From: Diphasiastrum complanatum
Lineage: Eukaryota > Streptophyta > Lycopodiopsida > Lycopodiales > Lycopodiaceae
Reading direction: 5' to 3'
Assembly (NCBI GenBank): GCA_029204225.1
Contig: CM055102.1
Span: 41,689,229 to 41,753,228, forward strand
DNA length: 64,000 nt
The notes under the pieces were generated by a model. The model made no database searches, was not told the DNA's origin, and saw only the letters and a program-made list of their open reading frames with translations. How positions within the stretch are numbered: the first letter of the stretch is position 1; each line of letters opens with the position of its first letter. Shown one piece after another: positions 55,258 through 64,000 of the stretch. Made by a program: the position numbers and the translations under genes.

Positions 55258-55786
55258 GTCATGTACTACTAGAGTTATCAATGCATCAGAATATCCATTG
55301 TAAGCTTTGTAGGCCCAAAAGGAGCTATTGGCCTTAAGAACAAGGTAGTTCCCTCTTTAGGCCCTCCAAAGTAATTAATAAGGATAATAGGCCAACAAGG
55401 GCCCAATGTAGTTTAGATAATACTTAACAAGGGCTAACTATCTCTCAAGATAGTTAAGTTAAATTAAGTAAGAGCATTGTCTATAACTAGGCAAGAGACA
55501 TCATTTTGTGAATCTTTTGGCTCATTTGCAAGTGAGAGCTTCTAGCTTCCTTGTGAATGTGAGTCATAGGGATCTCCATTGCTAGGTCTCATGTGCCTTA
55601 TCTACATGAATCCATGCTCATTTACATTATTTTGTACTCTTCTTTTCATTTCTATTGTGATTCTATGGCGATCTTTGTGTTTCTAGCTTTCTATGGATAT
55701 GCTATCTTGAATGCTTTGTACTTTTCTTGCTTCTAGCTTTACTTCTATTGTAATTGCTATTAGCTTAGATTTGGCACATGACACTA
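55258..55786 (+). repeat. Gypsy-3 3' LTR (529 bp)
   Basis: Begins TGTCATGTACTACTAG after the purine tract and ends GGCACATGACA. Its terminal bases form the short inverted repeat TGTCATG/CATGACA. Gypsy-2 RNase H resumes directly beyond it, so this LTR marks an insertion edge in Gypsy-2. Confidence 0.75.
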
Positions 55787-55794
55787 TATGACCC

Positions 55795-56740
55795 GTGTTG
55801 CACGGTTTATTCAACAAATATAGCAATGCCTGGTGATCTAAATATAAAATCAGAATTGATTTCCTAATAAATAATGGAGTAACTTTTGGACATCATATAT
55901 CCTTGCTAAAACCTCTCTTTTGGTTGTAAAATAATTTACTTCAGTAGGGACTAACTGTCGGTTGAGAAAACAAATCAGATAGTCTTTCCCAATTTCTTTT
56001 GGCTGTGTTAGGATGACTCCAATAGCATACTTATTGGCATTCGTATGAACATGGAATTCTAATTGATAGTTTTGTGCTCGGAGAATGGGTGCAGTTACAA
56101 GCACGTGCTTCAAATCCTCAATAGCTTGTATTCTTTCCTTGGTCCATTTTGGATCCGTCAGACTTCATAAATTATTCTAGCCTTTCCTGCAAAATCAAGA
56201 ATAAATATACGATAATAATTACAACATATAAATCTCTTTTACCATGGCCGGAAGCGACATGTCTTGAATAACTTTCACTTTAGCTGGATCCGTGGATATA
56301 CCATCTTTGGATATGATATGTTTTAAGACACTACCAAGTGTTACCCAAATCTAACATTTCTCCGGATTCAACGAAATTCCATATTTCCTGCATTGGATCA
56401 AAACTTTTTAAAGACAATCAAGATGATCACAAGCTTTAGATTTAACACCGATATCATCCAGATAGATTTCTAAAATCTTATGTAGTAAATGTTTAAATGC
56501 AAACTACATTACTCTTTGAAATGTTGATGGAGCATTACAGTGTCCGAATGGCATTACATATTATGCATATGTACCAAACTCTGTGGAAAATGCAGTCTTA
56601 TGAATGTCCTTCGGATCTAATCGAATAAGAAAATAACCACTAAAGCCATCCAAGAAACTTAGTAACTTACCATTCTTCTTGGGAATCACCACTATGGGGG
56701 ATTTGCCATTTCTATGCAAGAAAAGGGAAATCAAAATTGT
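55795..56740 (-). pseudogene. Gypsy-2 reverse transcriptase and RNase H (broken)
   Basis: On the minus strand, reverse transcriptase reads FLDGFSGYFLIRLDPKDIHK, TAFSTEFGTYA, MPFGHCNAPSTFQRVM and the catalytic IYLDDIGV, then SLNPEKC. RNase H follows (55850-56113) with LEFHVHTNANKYAIGVILTQ, where Thr replaces the catalytic Asp of the usual DAS, and NYFTTKREVLARIYDVQKL. It ends DHQALLYLLNKPCNTG against the Gypsy-3 LTR. About six stops lie in the polymerase part. The YLDD box and FGHCNAP indicate a lineage other than Gypsy-1. Confidence 0.8.
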
Positions 56741-56759
56741 ACACAGGCTACTTCCACTT

Positions 56760-58490
56760 CAGCATGATCATGTTGGCACTGCCATAGCAAAAATTGGAGC
56801 TTAGAAAGTATATTGAGGACGAGAATTTGATATTGCATGACCAACTTGAAAGCTTGGTACTCTATTCATATTAACCTTATATCATGTACTTGTACTTACT
56901 ACTTTCCTTCAACGCCAATCATAGTTAAGGTCTATTTTATAATCATGTTGATAGAACATAGCCATCATGCTCGTTGCTTCAGAGATGTCATTTATAACCA
57001 TGCACGTGAATATTGTAATGCAAGAAACAGATGCTGAGTAGGCTGCTTTGATGATGAACAGAGTTCTCGTTAAGCATGCACCGAGCTATTTGGTAGTGCG
57101 TAGTAGCAAAGCTGTTCTGAGTCTTCTTTATCAGTTGGTCTTAGTGCTCAGGTTAAAGAATGAAAGTCAACAACCGTGAACCGTCCTGACATGGTGATGC
57201 CCTTGGCTAATATCACTATTTCAGTTCTGCTATGTAACTAGAGTATCAGTTGAAAGAGTATTGCAACGATCTGAATAAAGAAAGCTTGTTTTTGTTTCTA
57301 AAGAGAAGTTTTTTGTCTTCGATAACAGAGCATATGCCGCATACTTAGACATCTTTAACTGTTGTTTTGCGAAACCTTGGATCAAACCACTGGCTGCGAC
57401 CACAATTGTCTTGGAGCCTGTTGTATTCATGGTAAAGATTTGACACCCTCCAATTGTATGTACATTTATGTTGTGGCTCTCTATATTCATGTTGAAGACC
57501 TTCTAATTATATGTACATTTAAACTGCTTGATGCAACTCGCTTCTTTGTATCAAGGACAATTCTCCGTGTCATATAATGCTTGCTGTGTTTTGAACCGAC
57601 TATATATCAAATTTTTTTGCTCAGAGTTTTTTTTCAAGTATAAGCCCTTCGCAAGTTTGTTCCTAGGAACTTAATTTGCGAGCATAAACTGGTACTTGCG
57701 TTTGTTGCTAGTGCTTAATAAGTTATTGTATGTAAGGTAAAAAATCTAAAGATTATTCATTCTGTAATAACTGATTAATGAGACAAGTGACTCACCATAT
57801 ATCCTTGTATAAAGAGGGCAAAAAAAGTTTTCATATAATGAATTTCATAAAATAAAGTCAACTTGTTGTACAAGCATGGCATTATGATTTCAATGCATGT
57901 TAGTATATTATTGACAAAATCTTTCCTTAATGAGATTTATAATAGAAAAAGATAAGATGTCATGGCAAATTTGATCGAGCCTTTGCAAAGGCTTGCAAAA
58001 AAAATTATTCTCCTTGTTTGTAGCATGGAAGTTTCAAATGCACTCATATATTTGGGTCATGATTATGGCATTGCAATTTGAGAGACTTTTTAGTTGAGCT
58101 ATTTGTTAAGTGGGTTCAATTTTTGTGTATTTCAAGGGCTAAGCTGTCAGTCTACAGTTTTGTGAAATTGCCATCTGCTAAAGGCTTGGGACTTGACTTC
58201 CACGATAAAAGTGACTCTTTCCCTAATATTCAAGATGCAGCTCTTCCCTTTTTGAACACTCTTTTTCTTGCACAGGTGAACAACCACATTTGTTTGTTCT
58301 TGCCTTTCCTATTGACACACTTGAAGATGATGTGAATGTGTCAACTTTCCATGCAATTTGTCTTATGTTGCTGGATGCTTTTATCAATTTGCAGTTTATG
58401 CAAAAGTGGTGTTACTTTGTTGCTTATTATTTTAACTTAAGAATCAAGACGTTTGAACTTTTTGCAGGTTGGATGAGGAGTTGATGGATT
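56760..58490. other. Unassigned low-copy-looking DNA
   Basis: AT-rich, with no transposon domain and no protein I recognise. The open frames (57362-57577, 58078-58335, 58290-58484) lack convincing motifs. It could be old intergenic DNA or a decayed gene end. Confidence 0.3.
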
Positions 58491-58493
58491 GAG

Positions 58494-58626
58494 ATGTGAA
58501 TACTCAAACGTGAATATTGAAACACGAATACTGAAACGTTAATATCATGAATATTGAAACGTGAATACTGAAACATGAATATCATGAATACTGAAATGTG
58601 AATACTCTGAATATTGATCGTGAAAC
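58494..58626. repeat. Minisatellite, ~14-15 bp unit
   Basis: Eight or so imperfect copies of GTGAATACTGAAAC, some expanded to AATATCATGAATACTGAAAC, run without interruption. Variation between copies suggests it is not very young. Confidence 0.85.
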
Positions 58627-58979
58627 TAAAATAATAAAGGTTAAGTTAGAAAATGACTAAAACATTTTCATCCATTCTTACGAAATGGTCATTTCTCATT
58701 TCAAAAATTTACAAGTCTCAAAACACCACAATAATGGCAAGGCCTTGCCATTATGGTGAAAGTGTTTAATTGAAAAGAAAAATTATCTAGCAATAATTTT
58801 CTTTCTTTTCTTTGAGATTCAAACAAATACATTTATTTGCTTTTTCACTAAAAAGATAACTATCAATAAGTTAAGTCATAATGAAATTCATTTGTTTCTT
58901 TTTACTATTCAAAGTTGCAAGAGCTTACACTATCAAAATCACTACCACAAAAGTAGTTAAAGTTTTTATAATTGTAGAA

Positions 58980-59560
58980 CTATAAATGCATATTGGGATT
59001 TCAAATGGGTTCAATATTTTGACCACGAAATACGTCCATCATTTTGGGATTTTGTGTGGTATTGTCTTTGTGATAATGATTCTGGCAAGAGTGTTTTGAG
59101 TGAGATTCGAACTAGCTCGAGGATGTTTTTGAGTAAAGGCCAGATATACATGCATATTTATTTTCATTTGAAAACATCTTGGCTACTTTTCAAAAGTACA
59201 CTAATATGTTTTAGCATTTAGTTTGAAAAGGACATATGTTATAGTCTGTCTCTTTCAAGTTAAAGGTGTTTGTAATCACACATACTAAGCTTATTGTGAA
59301 TCGATTGCCAACATTTCTATATTTTTAGCTATGTTTTTGGTCTTACCTTCAAAGGCAAAAATACATGTTCAATAAATTTTTCTGAGGTTGAGCAAAGTCA
59401 ACTATATGTGCGTCAAAATTATAGTGATGTTTGTTGATAATATTAAAGAAAATGGTATTATTGATGATGTTATTGAAGGAAATGTCATGTTAACTATGGT
59501 TTCTAGAAAGCTCACACAATAGATTTCCACAAGCATGATGAATTAGATAAATTAGATTGC
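58980..59560 (+). other. Possible decayed coding sequence, family unknown
   Basis: Pieces read like protein: FDHEIRPSFWDFVWYC near 59020, SEVEQSQLYVRQNYSDV at about 59385 and, in another frame, FVDNIKENGIIDDVIEGNVM to 59520. Stops separate them. I cannot assign a family, and the impression of coding could be wrong. Confidence 0.25.
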
Positions 59561-59598
59561 ACCATTAGAAATAGTAAAAATGAAATTTTGAAAACCCT

Positions 59599-59601
<3 letters not shown>

Positions 59602-59666
<65 letters not shown>
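59602..59666. repeat. (AC)n microsatellite, about 32 units
   Basis: An uninterrupted AC run of 65 bases, likely length-polymorphic. It makes artificial His-Thr and Cys-Val open frames on the two strands. Confidence 0.98.
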
Positions 59667-59670
<4 letters not shown>

Positions 59671-59689
59671 ATACATAGTGGAGACAAAC

Positions 59690-59952
59690 ACACTATTAGA
59701 ATTGCCTCCAGGCCAGGGTCCACCTCCTTATAGGAAGTCTCATGATCTAAAGAAGAATTGGAAAGTTGCAGTATTGACATCTATAATCAAGCACATGTTT
59801 CCAGATATTGCAAAGATTAAAAGAGCTTTTTATGCCTTCAAAATGTTTGTAAGGTAAAATGATGGCCAAAGAAAGTGCAACATGGCTTGTGGTACTCCTC
59901 TTTAGAAGAATACCGTACTTGATGAAGTCTCAACCAACTCTGAAACTCCTGG
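59690..59952 (+). other. Small unrecognised open frame after the AC repeat
   Basis: The frame reads [40 protein letters not shown] and [11 protein letters not shown], and ends where GTAAAA could be a weak splice donor. The composition looks protein-like and might belong with the decayed sequence to the left. No family assigned. Confidence 0.25.
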
Positions 59953-60739
59953 TAGTTCAATGCAGTAAGGTTGCTAGCTACACTAATGTAAAATCATTTT
60001 TTCCTTTATTTACAAATTAGGAAAGAAAGGCACCTCCCTAAGCGAAAATTGCATGCCTCATCTTTTTTGACTTCCCTTGCAAAAGGCAATACTATTTCAA
60101 TTTTCTCTCTTTTCTTCGAAACATCTGTCAATTCTCAATCAATTGCTTGCACACCTTGATGCACGTAACTGCCAAAATCGCACACAACATTTGTAGCCTA
60201 TGTGCGAGGGCAATAGTGAGATAATTAATTGCGTTCAACTTTCTAATCTATCAAAGTTTCCATCCATTTGTCTCTAATTGTTGCTATAAAATTGTTTCTT
60301 TTGTGAAAGTATTTATAAAGCAAGGGGATTGTTGATCTAGTGAGTATTCATCTAAATAGCTTTACTAAACTGATTAAAATTGCTTTCAAGGAGAATAAAA
60401 CCTTAATGTTAAGAGAAGCCCAAACTCTTGAGAATGCTAGCAACCTATCATACAAGTGATGTATGTTGGCGGGCGGCTTGCTTGGAGGGAAGTCCCCCAC
60501 ATCGGGAGCCCTGATCTGGCATGGCGCTAGGTTGGATCTCAATGTCGGTTTTCGAACTTCAAGTTGGTTAAGTCTGATCGTTGTTGGCGAGTTGGTTGCA
60601 TGTATGTCAAGTGGGATCGGACGACAAGAGTTGAAAGCCGGGAAGCTAAGTCGTGGTTCTCGGTTCCCTTTGGGATGCCTGCGCAACACTAACTTAGAAC
60701 ACTTATTCAATTTGGAGAAAGTGTTGATTCAATGCTGCA
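59953..60739. other. Unassigned region, GC-rich island at 60470-60700
   Basis: Mostly AT-rich without genes. 60470-60700 is noticeably richer in G and C than its surroundings and includes CCCCCACATCGGGAGCC. It may be a short non-autonomous element, but I see no diagnostic ends. Confidence 0.3.
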
Positions 60740-61705
60740 AGTGTAGGAAAAATAGTAATTATTCTTCCACAGAGAACACGATGCAAGTTTGAAAAAATCA
60801 AACTAATATCAGTGTCTTCAATCGGGATTGTATCTGATCTATTTACTAGTAGAATAGTATTAGTTCTGATTGAATATGCGTGCGGTATGCGGAAGTAAGA
60901 GACAACTTGAGACAATTTAGACAATAAGATACTATTGATCAAAAAATGAGTTTTTATAACTCTGAATCTGATACATCTCTTGTTGTCTTATCTCGTTGTT
61001 GTATCTCTGATTGAGTGAGTGTGTTACAACGAGTAGTGCACATGTATTTATATTGTTATAGGACAGGTCTTTTGGCCTTTTATTTACAAGTCTTTTGGCC
61101 TTTCAATGCTGTAATCGTAGATATCTAACCATTTATGACAGTTGATATTCAAATAGACGCTCTGTTTGCAAGGTCGAATAATTTCTATTCATGAATTATT
61201 CGCGACAGTCCATCTCTTCGTCTCAACTTTGTGTTTTGCGAATTTTTCTCGACACTTGTCTCTTCGCGACATTTTCGTCTTTTGCAAATTGTTTTCGACA
61301 GATGACAATTTGTGAGCTTAAAGAAGAAATCTAGAATATTTCGTGAATTGTTCGAGATAGTTTTGCGACAAGTGAGCTTGAAGAACAGTCCAAAAGATTT
61401 CACGAATTGTTCGCGACAATTTTGCGAGATCTGAGGCTTGAACAAGAAACGTAATATTTCGCGACAAGATTTTGTTCATGATTCTTTCGAGCTTCAACAA
61501 GAAAGCTACGAGTTTCTACAAGAAACCGTTTTGCAAATCTTTCGAGTTGACTGCAAGACAAATTTTGCGAATCCTTCGCGAATCGTTTGAGTTGGTCACG
61601 AATAGAAATGTTTTAGGTTCGCGTCCATTTCTTTCTCATCCTTTGTCAAGTAAACTACGCGCTTTGCTAGTAGAATCAATATCTGTCTGATCAGTCGTTC
61701 TATAG
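60740..61705 (-). repeat. LTR of minus-strand Copia-H
   Basis: In element orientation it starts right after the purine tract TTTGAGAGGGAG. The expected TG start is CT here, so it has mutated. The left edge is approximate. The 61190-61580 part is packed with TTCGCGAC and TTCGCGAA motifs (at about 61199, 61263, 61412, 61458 and 61577). Confidence 0.6.
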
Positions 61706-61719
61706 CTCCCTCTCAAAGT

Positions 61720-62846
61720 GACAGTTGGATTAACCCCAATCTTCTTCACTGCTTCTCGAACAAAGCTTTACTTAGTGGCTTTGTAAAGATATCAACTGTC
61801 ATTTCCTCTGTGGGTATGAAGATTGTCTTCAGTATCTTCTTCTCAACTAATTAGTCTCGAATCACATGATACTTGATAACAATGTGCTTCATTTTTTAGT
61901 GAAATACAAGATCTTTCATAAGATAGATTGCTGAAGTGCTATCTATTAACAAGACATAAGGTTCAGAACTCGATTCATCAAATCCTTCCAATATCTATTC
62001 AATTCAGATCAGTTCGTTTGCCATCTTGGCTGCTGCTACATATTTCGCTTCACAAGAAGATTGAGCCACTGTTGTTTGCTTCTTGCTAATCTAGAGTATG
62101 GCTACGCCAGATGCTAGAGTACAACCTCCTGATATACTTTTGCTATCATCCTTCATGGATTTCCAGCTTGTGTCACTATAAGATTCGATGTGAAATCCAG
62201 CTTCCTTCAAATAGCATAGTCCATAGCCTTTCGTTTCTTGGAGATATTGTAGTACTCTCTTTGCCAACTTCCAATGCAATGATGCTGGGTTCTGATTATA
62301 TTGGCTCAATCTGTATACTGAAAACGCTATATCAGGTCTGGTGTTGTCTGCTAGATATAACAATGATTCAATTAGCCTATGATATGGTGTTTTGGCCATT
62401 CATTCCTCTTCCTTGAGAGTTTGCGGACAATCTGCCTTGCTCAGTATTGTTCCAAGTATCATGGGAGTATGCACACCTTTGCATTCGAGCATGTTGAAGT
62501 CTTCAATGCTCTTTTGAGTGTACTTTTGTTGGTGAGGATACAACTTACCACCTTCAAAGACTCACAATCTGCAAGCCTAGATAGATTTTAGCTTCTCCTA
62601 GGTCAACGATCTCAAATATTTCAAAAATATCTTTTGACATCTGAAATTAACTTATCTCTTCTTGAGAAGACAAGTGTGTCATCAACATAAATAGCTAGAA
62701 TAATTATTTCATTTTGGACATGCTTGATATAGATATTTGATTCAGCAAATAGGGGTTTGAAGCCTGTGGTACGTAGTGCTTCATCCTTCTTTCTATACCA
62801 TTGTCTCGCTACTTGTTTTAGACCATAAATGCTTTTATTCATGTGT
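61720..62846 (-). pseudogene. Copia-H reverse transcriptase and RNase H, 5' truncated
   Basis: The fragment starts KHMNKSIYGLKQVARQWY (62790-62850) and has the catalytic IYVDDTLVFS. After a frame-disrupted stretch come YHRLIESLLYLADNTRPDIA and RNase H YSDTSWKSMKDDSKSISGG. The final part to 61720 is full of stops. The 5' side is cut at about 62846 by the Copia-A copy-2 LTR. The sequence is closest by eye to Copia-1 (YSDASWASCKDDNKSITGG). Confidence 0.82.
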
Positions 62847-63692
62847 TTAGGACAATAATGATTTTACTTAACAATCAAAGAGAGTTATTGGTTGCTTAAT
62901 CAATGGATCTATCAGGTTTTACACATTAGATCTTGATCTAGATTCACTACACATGGATTTAAGCAAGAGCAATGGATCAACACATCATAAATTAGTGAGA
63001 GCGGCCTCACATTTGTGGAGTACTGTCCACATTACGGCCTGCACCTGAAACAACAAGTACAATAGTCCTAGATAGCAATGACTCATAGAAATCACAAGAC
63101 AAATGACTAGAAATCTCACAAAAGTGTAGAATGCAAAAGTCTCATCAATCTTCTTAGCAAAATGATGATCCTTTTATGGATCAAGTACATCCAAAAGTCT
63201 GGTACAGTCCAGCAGGTCTTCACATGTGTGAAGAGTGCCACATCACTCAGATCTATCCATTTGATCCATCCTTGATCCTTATCCAAAAGTTGACCTTCTA
63301 GAATATGGCTAAAATCCAAAAAGCTAGTCTCCTAGAATATAGGAATATTCCTACAAAATAGGATCTAAGGAAAATGGTCAACTCTTATCTTCTAGTACTC
63401 TATACACACGTGTGAACATCCACTTGCCATGTGGGAGCATTTACTCATGCACATGCAAGGAAAGGCTAATTTCTAGGTGACTAGTCAACTTGACTAAAAA
63501 ACTAGTCATATCATGTTCACACTAACTAGATTATTACAAAATCAATTTAGATATATAAAAGTATGAAAAGTACACCCTTTCACATGTGGGAACAATCTCC
63601 ACAAGTTGAAATCAAATCATCAACATTATTCTAATGTTTGATCAATATTTACAATAACCAATGTCAAGTGAGAAGTGACAATTTTCAACACT
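62846..63692 (-). repeat. Copia-A copy 2, 3' LTR (~847 bp, last bases lost)
   Basis: The reverse complement aligns along its length with the 862-bp LTRs of Copia-A, from TGTTGAAAATTGTCAC at 63692 down to ATTATTGTCCTA near 62846. The final 15 or so bases are degenerate or missing. One intact CACACGTGTG remains at 63405-63414. Confidence 0.9.
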
Positions 63693-63703
63693 CCTCCTCA
63701 CTT

Positions 63704-63997
63704 CTAACTTGGCAAATCTAATGTACATCTATCTACAATTCCAAGAGCATATCTTAACTTAAAAAATGAATCTTTGGATAATGGCTTGTTTAAGATATCA
63801 GCGATGCATTCGAATGATGGTACATGATGTAGTTGCACCTCCTTGGATTGTACCTTCTCCCTCACAAAGTGGTGAGCTATCTCAATATGCTTTGTTCTAG
63901 CATGGAAGATAGGATTTGAAGCAATTTGTTGAGAAGCTTGATTGTCACAAAATATGTAAGGGATCTCCTTGGCCTCTAGCACATGTAGTTCCATCAA
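63704..63997 (-). pseudogene. Copia-A copy 2, RNase H C-terminus (runs off window)
   Basis: The minus strand reads MELHVLEAKEIPYIFCDNQA followed by SQQIASNPIFHARTKHIEIA and ends DRCTLDLPS. The CDNQ block lost from Copia-A copy 1 is intact here. One changed residue, LNKPL for LTKPL, lies in the conserved tail. No stop is visible in this part, but the rest of the element is outside the window. Confidence 0.85.
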
Positions 63998-64000
63998 GAG

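Noticed and set aside
59565-59857. Open frames with poly(His-Thr) or poly(Cys-Val)
   Set aside because: They are translations of the (AC)n microsatellite, not proteins.
60488-60505. snRNA-type upstream element (RTCCCACATCG) at GTCCCCCACATCGG
   Set aside because: Two extra C residues, no TATA at the right distance and no snRNA-like sequence follow.
60530-60570. Pol III box B-like GGTTTTCGAACTTC, possible SINE
   Set aside because: The match is imperfect, no box A at the expected spacing and no poly(A) or target duplication seen.

Overview
The window looks like heterochromatic DNA from a land plant with a large, repeat-rich nuclear genome. The evidence is wall-to-wall plant-type LTR retrotransposons, most priming from the initiator-Met tRNA (TGGTATCAGAGC recurs as primer-binding site), two DNA-transposon regions whose genes carry short GT-AG introns, and a MULE-type transposase with a SWIM zinc finger. 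I see no intact cellular gene, rRNA, tRNA or CRISPR. The exact lineage is inference; a fern, lycophyte or gymnosperm would fit as well as an angiosperm.

Layout. 1-4561: end of an LTR, its PBS and a long non-coding interior. 4562-9411: minus-strand Ty1/copia element (Copia-1) with one 758-bp LTR and only a 22-bp stub of the other. 9412-20000: Ty3/gypsy element (Gypsy-1) split inside its reverse transcriptase by a complete but decayed copia (Copia-A, 12642-18919, 862-bp LTRs, TSD TGGAT). 20000-26375: three copia fragments and an unrecognised retroelement-like stretch. 26380-31760: an unusual cluster of at least four intron-bearing, decayed genes on both strands; one is a putative transposase, and one carries a near-perfect histone H3 C-terminal motif. 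32020-35289: a minus-strand MULE. 35945-36700: nested palindromes of a foldback element. 36780-42000: two copia fragments in opposite orientation, a gypsy gag fragment and a copia gag fragment. 43256-52379: Copia-D, split inside its gag zinc knuckle by Copia-B (45136-51293), which has an uninterrupted 1322-codon polyprotein and almost identical 682-bp LTRs. 52380-56740: two overlapping gypsy remnants on opposite strands. 56760-60740: mostly unassigned AT-rich DNA with a minisatellite and an (AC)n run. 60740-64000: minus-strand copia remnant truncated by a second copy of Copia-A that leaves the window.

How it fits together. Insertions can be ordered: Gypsy-1 before Copia-A, and Copia-D before Copia-B. 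In both cases removing the inner element and one target-site copy makes the host reading frame contiguous. Copia-B is the only element that looks recently mobile. Most others carry stops, frameshifts and internal deletions. Two distinct copia families share a palindromic CACACGTGTG module in LTR and leader. The most promising candidate for something undescribed is the 26-32 kb multigene transposon-like cluster with the histone-H3-like gene.
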